The position numbers were made by a program, and so were the translations under genes. A model generated the notes under the pieces. The model was given only the letters and a program-made list of their open reading frames with translations, was not told where the DNA came from and made no database searches. Source: an uncultured Clostridia bacterium (lineage in GTDB: Bacteria; Bacillota; Clostridia; Christensenellales; Aristaeellaceae). From it: DNA of 64,000 nucleotides. Of this stretch, positions 1 through 8,700 are shown in pieces. Numbering within the stretch: position 1 is the stretch's first letter; each line of letters begins with the position of its first letter. Location: assembly GCA_934631985.1 (NCBI GenBank), contig CAKTYE010000006.1, positions 1 through 64,000 of the forward strand, in the 5' to 3' direction.

Positions 1-90
1 CACTCGCCCTGCGCTCTGGGCGGAATTTACAACTTAGAGGAGTTTCTAAATGCTCCCTAGCCTTTTCGTTCAAAAATCAAACGCCGGGGC

Positions 91-119
91 TTGACTCCTC
101 CGGCGCTTCCGTCTATAAT
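91..119 (+). promoter_or_regulatory. SigA-type promoter of left small RNA
   Basis: TTGACT at 91-96 and TATAAT at 114-119 are separated by 17 bases. The right copy has the same arrangement, so the promoter is conserved between copies. Confidence 0.8.
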
Positions 120-125
120 AAATAG

Positions 126-214
126 CAGGAAGGTTAACTGCTCCTTCAAGGGGAGCCCGCACCCCGGGCGACCTAAGCCGCCGTGTAGGTGTCGACTACA
201 CGGCGGCGTTTTTT
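126..214 (+). ncRNA. Orphan antitoxin-like small RNA (left copy)
   Basis: An RNA of about 89 nt is predicted from the promoter 91-119 to a strong intrinsic terminator: a 12-bp stem (177-188 with 196-207) followed by a T-run at 209-214. The body contains a small hairpin around GCTCCttcaagGGAGC. It closely matches the RNA at 2437-2524. Here the opposing toxin frame is only a stub (213-227 on the minus strand encodes the final NKRQ-stop codons), so this RNA has no visible cognate toxin and instead runs antisense to the region just beyond the WG-repeat gene stop. Expression is inferred from promoter and terminator only. Confidence 0.7.
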
Positions 215-231
215 ACTGTCTTTTGTTATCG

Positions 232-1728
232 TTACTGTGCAGCTACATTGAGTGAAAAGGGATTTAGCCCATTAACGAGCTGCCCACTTGAATTGATGTA
301 TCCGTAAAAGGCGATGCCTTCATCTGTTCGCTGCATTACACGGGCTATTGGTCCGGATATTGCCATCATATAGTTATTACATAAATCCCAACTGGTGTTG
401 TAAGCAGGCTCCCCGCTTTGAGTAACGTGTATCCATTTGCCCGTTGAAGCCAGCTTAACAGCAGCCAAGCCATTCCTAAAGGGCTTCGTAGTTGACCAAT
501 CAGGAGAAGATAAAATGCTTCCATCAAGGTTCATATATCCAATTTCAGAGGTCGTTATGATTTCTACTTCGATCCATCCTTCAGCATATTCACCGAATGT
601 TTGAAGTTGTATCTTTTTTCCATCAATACAGGAAAGAACCGTTCCGTCAGAATCCAGAAATCCCCATTGATCAGAATCAGTCTGATATTGGATATATTCA
701 TTTCCCACAGGATACAACACAATGTAATTTCCAGATGACAGATCTTTAATGACGTTACCCGTATTATCCATCACAGCAGCAACGTCATCTTTCCGCACCA
801 TCCATCGGCCCGGTGCGATATAAGCGATGCTGTCATAGATGGAATCGATCATCAGATTTCCTGATCGATCTAAAAGCCCCATCTTGTCATCATTCATAGC
901 CCAGAAATAGTTCGCATCCTGAGTGGGTGTCACTTGATCCCATTGAAGCGGACAAATGATCGCGCCGTTCTCATCCATCATTCCCCATTTGGAATCCGCC
1001 TGATAATAGTAACCATTACTCACCTTTATCAAATATTCACACGCTATTTCTGAAGGCAGTGGATGCTGAGCGAGTGTACTCAAGACCCATTGACCATTTT
1101 TATAGCGGCATTCTGCTAATACGATTCCATTCATGTCCATTAGCAATTTTTCCGAGTCAGTAGTTAGGGTAACGGTGCTTCTATTTATAGACAAATCGTC
1201 CCACCAAGCATCAAGCAAAAGTTCGCCCTTCATGTTGATCATATTCCATTTTTCATTCTGCTGGACATAGGCTATTCCATTTTTAAAGCCATATGCCTTA
1301 TCCCAGCATGCCTCTGTAATCAACCTTCCATCTAAGGCGTAAAAGCCATATTGTGTTTTATTATTTTGCATGGTTGAAAATAGGAAAGCTTCATCATAAA
1401 TTTCTGTATATTCCGCATGCTGATCATGAAGAAATCCTATAAAATTGCAATGAATCGGTGGGACGACAACTTCGCCATCCATACGAATCATTCCCTTACG
1501 ATCCCCTATTCGGATTTCAGCGAACCCATACTCATCAAAATACCCAATATAATCATATACCGCATCGCAAAGCACCGCTCCATCTAAATCTTGAATCCCC
1601 ATTTTCCCATTACTGCTAAAACAAGCAATGTTTCCCTGAGGCGCCCATACGGTCAGAGAAGTTTCGGCTGTTACAGTTGCAGTCTGAAAGAGTAGGATGA
1701 GCATAAATACCAGTGTCATTTTTTTCAT
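232..1728 (-). CDS. Secreted WG-repeat protein
   Basis: The 498-aa product starts at the ATG preceded by AAGGAGG nine bases upstream (1728); a longer frame to 1800 has no ribosome site. Residues 1-21 form a signal peptide (MKKMTLVFMLILLFQTATVTA). The rest is built from WG/KWG-type repeats such as KWNMINMKGELLL, KWGMMDENGAII, KMGLLDRSGNLM and QWGFLDSDGTVL, spaced roughly 45-60 residues. WG-repeat proteins are common in Bacteroidota and Clostridia; the repeats probably build a beta-rich surface scaffold, and the molecular role is unknown. The gene is clearly more AT-rich than most of the window, has no operon partner on its own strand, and its stop codon lies five bases from the junction with the small-RNA repeat, consistent with acquired DNA. 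Confidence 0.85.
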   Translation of the reverse strand: MKKMTLVFMLILLFQTATVTAETSLTVWAPQGNIACFSSNGKMGIQDLDGAVLCDAVYDYIGYFDEYGFAEIRIGDRKGMIRMDGEVVVPPIHCNFIGFLHDQHAEYTEIYDEAFLFSTMQNNKTQYGFYALDGRLITEACWDKAYGFKNGIAYVQQNEKWNMINMKGELLLDAWWDDLSINRSTVTLTTDSEKLLMDMNGIVLAECRYKNGQWVLSTLAQHPLPSEIACEYLIKVSNGYYYQADSKWGMMDENGAIICPLQWDQVTPTQDANYFWAMNDDKMGLLDRSGNLMIDSIYDSIAYIAPGRWMVRKDDVAAVMDNTGNVIKDLSSGNYIVLYPVGNEYIQYQTDSDQWGFLDSDGTVLSCIDGKKIQLQTFGEYAEGWIEVEIITTSEIGYMNLDGSILSSPDWSTTKPFRNGLAAVKLASTGKWIHVTQSGEPAYNTSWDLCNNYMMAISGPIARVMQRTDEGIAFYGYINSSGQLVNGLNPFSLNVAAQ

Positions 1729-1894
1729 GTTGAAAGCCTCCTTCGTTTTCAGCATGACTTTTGTCAGGACGCATTTGACACAACCTAAATTAAAAATCAT
1801 GGATGCTTGTTATTTTTAACTTTATATTGCTTTTTACAGTGTCAGTTATGCACTATATTTTTGTAATTATAGTGCTTTATATCGCAGTATATTT

Positions 1895-2257
1895 TCAACG
1901 TTTCATATTCAGTATGCGCTCAATCATACTCTTTATTTGTTCATACTCCATATTCTTCTTTTTTCGTATTTCAAAGCTATCATCCCAAATATAAAATTCG
2001 GACAATCCGCCTTTAGAGTGAAACATGCTATAATAAGCTGATCGCAATTCGGAAAGCAATTCTAAAATCAAGTCCTCTGGCGGATTATTTTCCCTCAGAA
2101 CGGTCGCTATATTTCTTTTCATAACAAATACGATACGTTCTGCATCGCCTGTCACTGCTTTAGGTCCAACTTTTATTATATTATAAAAATCTGAGAGCAG
2201 TGAATCCAGTGCTTTAACGTCCGAAATAATGAACTGATCCAGTTTTCTCACCTCCAA
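1895..2257 (-). CDS. Hypothetical protein, 120 aa
   Basis: I do not recognise this family. The product is charged and predicted helical, with no signal peptide or membrane segment; the C-terminus is rich in Lys/Arg/Glu (EIRKKKNMEYEQIKSMIERI). The start is uncertain: the frame opens with TTG at 2257, which overlaps GGAGG, so a start a few codons later (GTG or CTG near 2245-2251) fits the ribosome site better. It lies 166 bases upstream of the WG-repeat gene on the same strand and shares its AT-rich composition, so both probably arrived together. A role with the WG protein is possible but not shown. Confidence 0.5.
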   Translation of the reverse strand: MEVRKLDQFIISDVKALDSLLSDFYNIIKVGPKAVTGDAERIVFVMKRNIATVLRENNPPEDLILELLSELRSAYYSMFHSKGGLSEFYIWDDSFEIRKKKNMEYEQIKSMIERILNMKR

Positions 2258-2401
2258 CAGCTTCTACACCATCCATGCTCTAAGGCCCTTTATAAATGCT
2301 TGCTCTGTTCCTCCAATATTCTACCCTGATGATCCGCTAGTCTAGCGTAAACGCCCCATAGCCCGCAAACCACAAGCATTCAAATTTATGCAGCCCGGGG
2401 C

Positions 2402-2430
2402 TTGACGTACCCGGCGCTTCTGTCTATAAT
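2402..2430 (+). promoter_or_regulatory. SigA-type promoter of right small RNA
   Basis: TTGACG at 2402-2407 and TATAAT at 2425-2430, 17-base spacer. Confidence 0.8.
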
Positions 2431-2436
2431 AATAGC

Positions 2437-2524
2437 AGGAAGGTTAACTGCTCCTTCAAGGGGAGCCCGCACCCCGGGCGACCTAAACCGCCGCGTAGGG
2501 TCTGGCTACACGGCGGCGTTTTTT
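2437..2524 (+). ncRNA. Putative type I antitoxin RNA
   Basis: A predicted 88-nt RNA runs from the promoter at 2402-2430 to an intrinsic terminator (stem 2488-2498 with 2506-2516, one mismatch, then a T-run to 2524). It is transcribed toward and overlaps the 3' end of the 29-aa membrane peptide gene on the minus strand: the terminator T-run meets the toxin stop codon (2523-2525). A toxin mRNA continuing past its stop would be fully complementary to this RNA. This convergent 3'-overlap layout is the one known for TxpA/RatA and BsrG/SR4 in Bacillus. Antitoxin function is inferred; the RNA sequence matches no family I can name. Confidence 0.7.
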
Positions 2525-2612
2525 ACTGTCTTTTGTTGATAAGGGCCAGTAAAAGCCCGACAACCAGGGACAGCATCGTTAACGTGACCATGATATGCTC
2601 ATAATCCGTCAT
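2523..2612 (-). CDS. Small hydrophobic type I toxin-like peptide
   Basis: A 29-aa frame starts with MTDYEHIMVTLTML and ends in NKRQ. It has a charged N-terminus with the YE-x-x-M pattern, one hydrophobic membrane span (about residues 7-25) and a basic tail, the build of the putative holin-like/TxpA-BsrG-type toxins of Bacillota, whose members also begin M-x-x-Y-E-x-x-M. The start is supported by AAGGGGG seven bases upstream and a promoter at 2693-2721. The 3' end overlaps an antisense RNA gene on the plus strand. In this class the peptide damages or depolarises the cell's own membrane when the antisense RNA is lost. Toxicity is inferred, not shown. Confidence 0.72.
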   Translation of the reverse strand: MTDYEHIMVTLTMLSLVVGLLLALINKRQ

Positions 2613-2692
2613 ACGACCACCCCCTTCTTTCGTATTGCTACGTTTCCGGGGGCTGCTCACCATGTAGGAATTGAACCTTCCTGCCATTTCTC

Positions 2693-2721
2693 AGTATACC
2701 ATGAACGCCCGAGGCCTGCAA
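2693..2721 (-). promoter_or_regulatory. Promoter of the toxin mRNA
   Basis: On the minus strand TTGCAG (2721-2716) and TATACT (2698-2693) are 17 bases apart. Transcription would start near 2686, giving a ~74-nt leader that begins with a GCAGGAAGGTT motif also present at the 5' end of the antisense RNA. Confidence 0.65.
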
Positions 2722-2740
2722 GCCACGGGCGTTCATTTTT
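2701..2740 (+). terminator. Terminator-like hairpin
   Basis: Perfect 11-bp stem ATGAACGCCCG (2701-2711) with CGGGCGTTCAT (2726-2736), followed by TTTTT on the plus strand. The toxin -35 element lies in its loop. It separates the toxin locus from trkH. Confidence 0.6.
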
Positions 2741-2752
2741 GTCGTTCTTCTC

Positions 2753-4201
2753 TTACTGCTTCCGCCAAATTGCCGGGTGGAACAGTGCCAATATCGGGAA
2801 CAACTCCAGCCGCCCCGCCAGCATCAGCACACACATGACCAGCTTGGCAAAGGGGCCGTAGCCTGCAAAGTTGCCTGCAGGGCCTGTCGCGCCCATGCCG
2901 GGGCCGACGTTGCTCACGCAGGTCAGCGCAGAGGCCAGATTCGTGGACACATCATATTTGCCCTCCAGTGAAAGCAGAAAGGCGCCCAACAGCACCATGG
3001 CCACATAAACGAAGGCGAAGGACGCCGTTTCCCGCAGCAGGTTGTCCTCCACGCCCTTACCCTCAAAGCGCACGGACTGCACCTTGCGGGGCTGGAAGTT
3101 GTGGCGCACGCTGCGCATGCCCTGCTTCCACAGCATGGCAATGCGGCAAATCTTCATGCCGCCTGCCGTAGACCCTGCACACGCGCCGAAGAACATCAGC
3201 ACGAGGATCAGCATCTGCGAGGTAACGGGCCAGGTCATGAAATCCGCTGTGGCGTAGCCCGTGGTGGACATAATGCTTGCCACCTGAAAGCTCGCATAGC
3301 GCAGCGCATTGCCCGCTGTACCGTACTGGGGCAGGATGTTCAGCGTAATGATGACGGTTGCGACAGCGAAAATGCCCAGAAACCACTTCAGCTCCTCGCT
3401 GTGCGCCACATCCCGCCAGTGTCCCGTCAGCATGTAAAAGTACATGGCAAAGTTCACGCCAAACAGCACCATAAACACCGTGGTAATGATCTCAATCGCC
3501 GGACTGTTGAACGCGCCGATGCTTGCGCCGTAGTTGCTAAAGCCGCCGGTACCCGCCGTACCCATGGCGTGAATCGCCGCATCGAAGGGCGTCATACCTG
3601 CAATCATCAGTGCGGCAAACTCCACCATGGTCAGCACAAAGTAAATGATATACAGAATCTTCGCCGTGTCGCCCATCTTCGGCACAATTTTGCTGAGGGT
3701 GGGGCCGGGGCTTTCCGCGCGTACCAGATGCGAAGTGCGGCTGCTCAGCTGCGGCACCAGCGCCAGCGTCAGCACCAGCACGCCCATGCCGCCGATCCAG
3801 TGGGTAAAACTGCGCCAAAAAACGACTCCCTGGGGCAGATCGTCAAAGCTCGTCAGCACCGTCGCGCCCGTGGTGGTGAAGCCCGACACCGATTCAAACA
3901 GCGCGTCGATATAATTGGGCAGCAGCCCGCTGAACACAAAGGGCAGCGCGCCGAAGCAGCTCAGCGCCACCCAGGCCAGCGCCACCACCAGAAAGCCCTC
4001 CCGCGCCCGCAGATTCCGCTCCTTGGGATGAATGCCGAAGCGCATGGGCGCGCCGATGGCTGCCAGCAGCAGAATGGACTTGCCCAGCGCCCACACGTCT
4101 TCATCCTGATAGATCAGGGCAATGACAAGGGACGGAACCATGCAGGCCGCCTCGATCAGCATGATCGCGCCCAGCAAATAGCCTACCAGCTTCCTGTTCA
4201 T
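2753..4201 (-). CDS. trkH: Trk/Ktr potassium uptake, membrane subunit
   Basis: The 482-aa membrane protein is the ion-translocating subunit of a K+ (possibly Na+-coupled) uptake system. Four pore-loop regions with the family's central glycines can be read: SVSGFTTTGAT, MGTAGTGGFSN, IMSTTGYATAD and NVGPGMGATGPAGNF, each between predicted membrane helix pairs; length fits TrkH/KtrB (about 440-500). The ATG (4199-4201) overlaps the TGA of trkA in an ATGA arrangement, so the two are translationally coupled. It works with the cytoplasmic TrkA ring that gates it by nucleotide binding. Confidence 0.95.
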   Translation of the reverse strand: MNRKLVGYLLGAIMLIEAACMVPSLVIALIYQDEDVWALGKSILLLAAIGAPMRFGIHPKERNLRAREGFLVVALAWVALSCFGALPFVFSGLLPNYIDALFESVSGFTTTGATVLTSFDDLPQGVVFWRSFTHWIGGMGVLVLTLALVPQLSSRTSHLVRAESPGPTLSKIVPKMGDTAKILYIIYFVLTMVEFAALMIAGMTPFDAAIHAMGTAGTGGFSNYGASIGAFNSPAIEIITTVFMVLFGVNFAMYFYMLTGHWRDVAHSEELKWFLGIFAVATVIITLNILPQYGTAGNALRYASFQVASIMSTTGYATADFMTWPVTSQMLILVLMFFGACAGSTAGGMKICRIAMLWKQGMRSVRHNFQPRKVQSVRFEGKGVEDNLLRETASFAFVYVAMVLLGAFLLSLEGKYDVSTNLASALTCVSNVGPGMGATGPAGNFAGYGPFAKLVMCVLMLAGRLELFPILALFHPAIWRKQ

Positions 4202-5562
4202 TTGCGAATGACCTCGTTCAAGTCGCCAATGCCGTTTTCACACACGATAATGACCACGCGGTCCCCCTCCTCGATGTGGTCGTCGCCGAAGGGAACGATG
4301 ACCTTGCCCTGATGGACGATGACCGCCACCAGCGCGCCCTTGCGGATGTTCAGGTTTTTCAGCGGCACCCCAATGTAGGAGTCTCCCGCGCGGGCGATGA
4401 ATTCCAGCGCCTCCACCCGGTCGTTCATCAGCCGGTAAAGCCGCTCCACCTTGGTTCCCTCGCTGTTCACCCGCGCACGGACATAGCGCAGAATGGTCGC
4501 ACAGGTGATAGACTTGGGGCTGACGATGCTTTCCAGCCCCATGCCGCTGATGATGTCCGCATAGGCCACGCGGTTGTTTTTGACAATGACCTTCGGCACC
4601 CCCTGCTTCACAGCGAAAAGTCCCGTCATCAGGTTCTCCTCGTCCCGGTCGCACAGAGCCACAAAAGCGTCCATCTGATCCAGGCCCTCCTGCTCCAGCA
4701 GCTCCTGGTCCGTGCCGTCGCCTAGGATGACGTTCACATGGGGCAGCTGCTCGCTCAGGTCCTCAGCCTTGTCGGGCTTGATCTCAATCATGGCGACATG
4801 CAGGCCCGCGGGGACAATCATCTTCGCCAGGTAATAGCTGATGCGTCCGCCGCCCAGCAGCATGACGTTTTTAATGCGCAGGGAATGCTTGCCCAAAAAG
4901 CGGAAATAGTTGGTGATGGTCACCATTTCGCCCGCCACATGCACCCGGTCCCCGGGCTGAATGACGAAATCGCCGTTGGGGATAATGACCTCGCCCCCGC
5001 GCTCCACCGCTGCGTACAGCACCCGGGGAATGCCCGGCAGGTGGCTGCTCAGGCTGCGCATGGGGCAGCCCACCACCACGTCCCTTTCCTGGGCGCGAAA
5101 CTCCACCATTTCCACCTGCCCCTTGGCAAAGGACTCGATGTTGTTGGCGAAGGGGAAACGCAGCAGGCGGCTGATCTCCAGCGCCGTGGCCCGCTCCGGG
5201 TTGATGGTGTTGTCGATGGCAATCTCCTTTTGCAGCAGGGCGATGCTCTCGTTGTATTCCGGGTCGCGGATGCGCGCCATGGTATAGCGCGCCCCCAGCC
5301 GCTTGCCCAGCAGGCAGCACAGCATGTTCGTTTCATCGCTGGCGGTGGTGGCAATCAGGAAATCCGCCTTGTCCACCCCTGCGTCAATCAGCGTCTTGGC
5401 ATTCGCGCCGTTGCCCCGTACACACAGCACGTCCAGCGTATCCTGGCTGCGCTGCAAAACCTCCTCGCTGCGGTCGATAATGACCACGTCGTGTCCTTCA
5501 CGGGTCAGCTGCTCCGCCAGGGTGTAGCCCACCTTGCCATCGCCTACTACAAGAATCCGCAT
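4198..5562 (-). CDS. trkA: Trk potassium uptake regulator TrkA (two RCK halves)
   Basis: The 454-aa cytoplasmic protein contains two tandem RCK units: an N-terminal Rossmann motif MRILVVGDGKVGYTLAEQL at residues 1-19 and a second, NVMLLGGGRISYYLAKMI, around residue 230, each followed by a TrkA_C segment. It binds NAD(H)/nucleotides and gates TrkH. The start is placed at 5562, where GGAGG stands five bases upstream; the frame extends to 5583 but that ATG overlaps the same ribosome site. It is first in the trkA-trkH operon. A weak extended -10 (TGCTAGAAT, minus strand, 5605-5610) lies upstream. Confidence 0.95.
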   Translation of the reverse strand: MRILVVGDGKVGYTLAEQLTREGHDVVIIDRSEEVLQRSQDTLDVLCVRGNGANAKTLIDAGVDKADFLIATTASDETNMLCCLLGKRLGARYTMARIRDPEYNESIALLQKEIAIDNTINPERATALEISRLLRFPFANNIESFAKGQVEMVEFRAQERDVVVGCPMRSLSSHLPGIPRVLYAAVERGGEVIIPNGDFVIQPGDRVHVAGEMVTITNYFRFLGKHSLRIKNVMLLGGGRISYYLAKMIVPAGLHVAMIEIKPDKAEDLSEQLPHVNVILGDGTDQELLEQEGLDQMDAFVALCDRDEENLMTGLFAVKQGVPKVIVKNNRVAYADIISGMGLESIVSPKSITCATILRYVRARVNSEGTKVERLYRLMNDRVEALEFIARAGDSYIGVPLKNLNIRKGALVAVIVHQGKVIVPFGDDHIEEGDRVVIIVCENGIGDLNEVIRK

Positions 5563-5677
5563 ATCTTCCTCCATGCTTCGCATTCCAACTGCGAAAACGC
5601 ATTTATTCTAGCACAGTCGGGGCCAAAAGGGAACACCCGGGAAAAGATGGCGGCTGCTTCGCATGCACACCCACATC

Positions 5678-5709
5678 AAAAGGGCCGTGAACGCCTCGCT
5701 CACGGCCCC
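5678..5709 (-). terminator. Intrinsic terminator downstream of lacZ
   Basis: On the minus strand GGGCCGTGA and TCACGGCCC pair around a nine-base loop and are followed by TTTTGAT. It lies just past the lacZ stop and separates it from trkA. Confidence 0.7.
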
Positions 5710-5724
5710 GTTTGATGCTATTTT

Positions 5725-8700
5725 TTACTTGACCTTCAGCCGGAAGCTGAGCTTCAGTGGCTGATCCGCAGGAATGCAAAACTCCGGATGCACGGGCGCA
5801 CCCCAGCTGTCATCGCCGCCCACGCCCTTGCGCTTCAGAGCAATATCCAGCACAGTGCGGCTGGGCGCCTGCAGCTCGTCATAGTGACCGGCGGCCTCCA
5901 GCTGCTCGGCTGTCCAGGGCAGCACGCTGATCTCCAGCGGCGTGTCGATGGCCTCCACCACCACGCCCGCGCCCTGATCGTCCGTAACGGACAGGGTACG
6001 CACCCCCATGCGGTTGCCGCATTCCTGCGGCTTCATGTAGGGAACCAGATTATCCTGCACCTCATAATGGAAGCGTCCCAGCACACCGCCGGAGCAGCGA
6101 TCTGCATAGGTCTCCATGGGGCCAACGCCATAGTAATCCACATGCGTCAGGGAAGCATCCAGCAGGAAGGACAGGCCGAAAGCAGGCAGGTCACTCTGCC
6201 CCGGCGCTCCGGGGAAGTCCAGCGTCACCTTCACGCTGTCCGCTTCCTCGCAGACATAGGTCACATGCAGGTCGCAGCCCGGCAGCAGCGGATGGCTGTA
6301 GCGTACCACCAGCGTCAGCTGCTTCTCCTGCACGTCCACCTTTTCAATTTCGGTGAAGGCATGCTCGCTCAGCACATGCCAGATGGCCTGGCGGCAGCTG
6401 TCGCGGTTGCCCTGATCGTTGTCGGTGGGAGCGCGGAACAGACTCAGCTTTGGCGGCTGAAGCAGCATTTCCTTGCCTGCGGCGTTTTTCAGGGAGGTCA
6501 GGCCGCAGCGGGCCAGCGTGAACAGTGCGCTCAGCTTTTCGTTGTGCATGCCCACGTTGAAGCTGCCGCGCACCAGTCCCCTGGCGCTGGGTGCCTGGGG
6601 CAAGGGCGCGTCCCCCGAACGCAGCAGCGTCTGGCCCACGGCGACCTCGTCCTCCCGGTGGAAGAACGTGCCGTCCGTCTTGGCGACCAGGCGGCAGGTA
6701 AGCGTCACATCGCCCTCATCCTCGGGAATTTCCAGCGGCAGCTCCACATGCGCCGTCTCGTCCGGGGCAATGTGCGGCAGCGTCGCCAGGCCGCTGTCCA
6801 TCACCTCGCCGTTCAGCTCGGTGGACCAGGCCAGCAGGAGATCGTCCAGCGACTCAAACAGACGGCGGTTGCGGATGGTCACACCCGTTTCATCGGGCTG
6901 CAAATTCGCAGGCTGGAACAGGAATTTGACCTCCTGCATTTTGGGCGTAAGGCTGCGATCCGCCAGCACAATGCCGTTGCCGATAAAGTTGTAGTCCGTG
7001 GGCCGCTCGCCGAAGTCCCCGCCATAGGCAATGCGTTCGCTGCCGTTGGGCGCCTTGATGCGCAGGCCCTGATCCACCCAGTCCCAGATAAAGCCGCCCT
7101 GATACATGGGATACTTATCCTCGAGGGCGCTGTACAGGTGCATGCCGCCCAGGGAGTTGCCCATGGCGTGAATGTATTCACAGTTGATGAAGGGCTTCTG
7201 CGGATCGTTTTGCAGATACTGCTCGATCTCCGCAGGCTTGCAGTACATGCGGCTGTACACATCAGAGGTGCCGGGATACCGCTGATCCCAGGTGATGCCC
7301 TCGTAATGGATCACCCGGCTGGGGTCGCGATGGCGCAGCGTCTCGGAAAGGTCAAACAAGTCCTTGCCGCCGAAGCTCTCGTTGCCGCAGCTCCAAATGA
7401 GGATGCTGGCGTGGTTCTTATCCCGCTCCAGCATGTTCAGGCCGCGATCCACCACTGCATCACGCCACTCGGGATGATTGCCGGGCAGCGCCTCGGCATA
7501 GCCAACCTTATCCGCACCGGGATAGCCCCAGGTGCCGTGGGTCTCAAGGTTTGTTTCGTCAATCAGGTAAATGCCGTAGCGGTCGCACAGCCTGTACCAG
7601 CGGGAATCGTTGGGATAGTGGCAGGTGCGCACAGCATTGATGTGGTGGCGCTTCATAAGGGTAATGTCCTGCATCATATCCGCTTCGGTCAATACGCGCC
7701 CCCGCTCCCGATGGAATTCATGCCGGTTCACGCCATGGAACACAATGCGCTTGCCGTTGAGCAGCATGAGCTTGTCCTTGATCTCAAACCGGCGGAAGCC
7801 CACCTCTGTCACGGCGACCTCGTACACTGCGCCCGCCGCGTCCGACAGGGTGAGGGTCAGGGTATACAGGTGCGGCGTTTCACCGTTCCACAGCAGCGGA
7901 TGTTCCACCGGGAAGTTCAGCGCCGTCTGCGCCTGCGCAGGACAGGTATGCTGAAGCACCTGCCGCCCGTCCGGGGCCGTCATGGTCACCGTCAGCGCCG
8001 CGCCGCTTTCCGGCAGGCGCAGCTCCGCTTCCAGCTCCAGCCTGGCCTGGGTAAAATCATCGTTCAGGGGCGTATGCACAAACAGGTCCGTCACATGGGC
8101 CTTCGGCTCAAAGGTCAGCGTCACATCCCGGAAAATGCCGGAAAAACGCCAGAAGTCCTGATCGTTCAGCCAGCTTCCGGAGCAGCGCTGGAAGCACGCC
8201 ACGCACAAGCGGTTTTCCCCGGCGTGAGCAATACCGCTCACGTCATAATGGGCCGAGGTGAAGCAGTCCTCGCCATAGCCCACGAATTTTCCGTTCAGCC
8301 AGATGGCAGCGGCGGCCTCCACGCCCTCCATGGTCAGCACCACGCGGCTGGCAGCCTCGGCTGCCGTCAGGCTGAAACGCTTTACATAGCAGCCCACGGT
8401 GTTATGCTCCCGGGGCGTTTCACCGATCGCCAACTGCTCCAGGCCATCCCAGGGATACTGGGTGTTGACATACTGCACCCGTCCGTAGCCCTGCAATTCC
8501 AGATGCCCAGGCACCTGCACGGTATCGAAGGCCGCGTCGTCGAAGCCCTCGCGCCAGAAATCCAGCGGCGCAGCCTCCGGGTTCGGGGCAAAGCGCAGCC
8601 GCCACGCGCCGCGCAGGCTCTTTTTCAGCGAGCTTGCCTTCTGATGCGCCTCCGCCGTGCTGGCAAAGATGGCATGGTCAGAAAACGGACGCAGGCGATT

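Larger units (their letters stand above)
84..227 (+). repeat. Left copy of the ~140-bp small-RNA repeat
   Basis: This stretch matches 2395-2536 almost base for base: promoter, hairpin body, terminator and the last few codons of a toxin-like frame. Similarity stops abruptly at about 227, inside what would be the toxin coding region, where the WG-repeat gene takes over. The two copies are in the same orientation and bracket the AT-rich segment 228-2390. Confidence 0.85.
2395..2536 (+). repeat. Right copy of the ~140-bp small-RNA repeat
   Basis: Second copy of the sequence at 84-227, including identical promoter architecture and terminator. Similarity to the left copy ends near 2536, that is within the last codons of the toxin frame (2523-2612, minus). 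Confidence 0.85.

Noticed and set aside
1803..1994. 63-aa hydrophobic plus-strand frame
   Set aside because: Antisense to the AT-rich 3' end of the 120-aa gene and the spacer; hydrophobicity follows from T-rich codons and no ribosome site is present.
3101..4312. 403-aa plus-strand frame
   Set aside because: Antisense shadow of trkH with His/Arg/Gln-rich nonsense composition.
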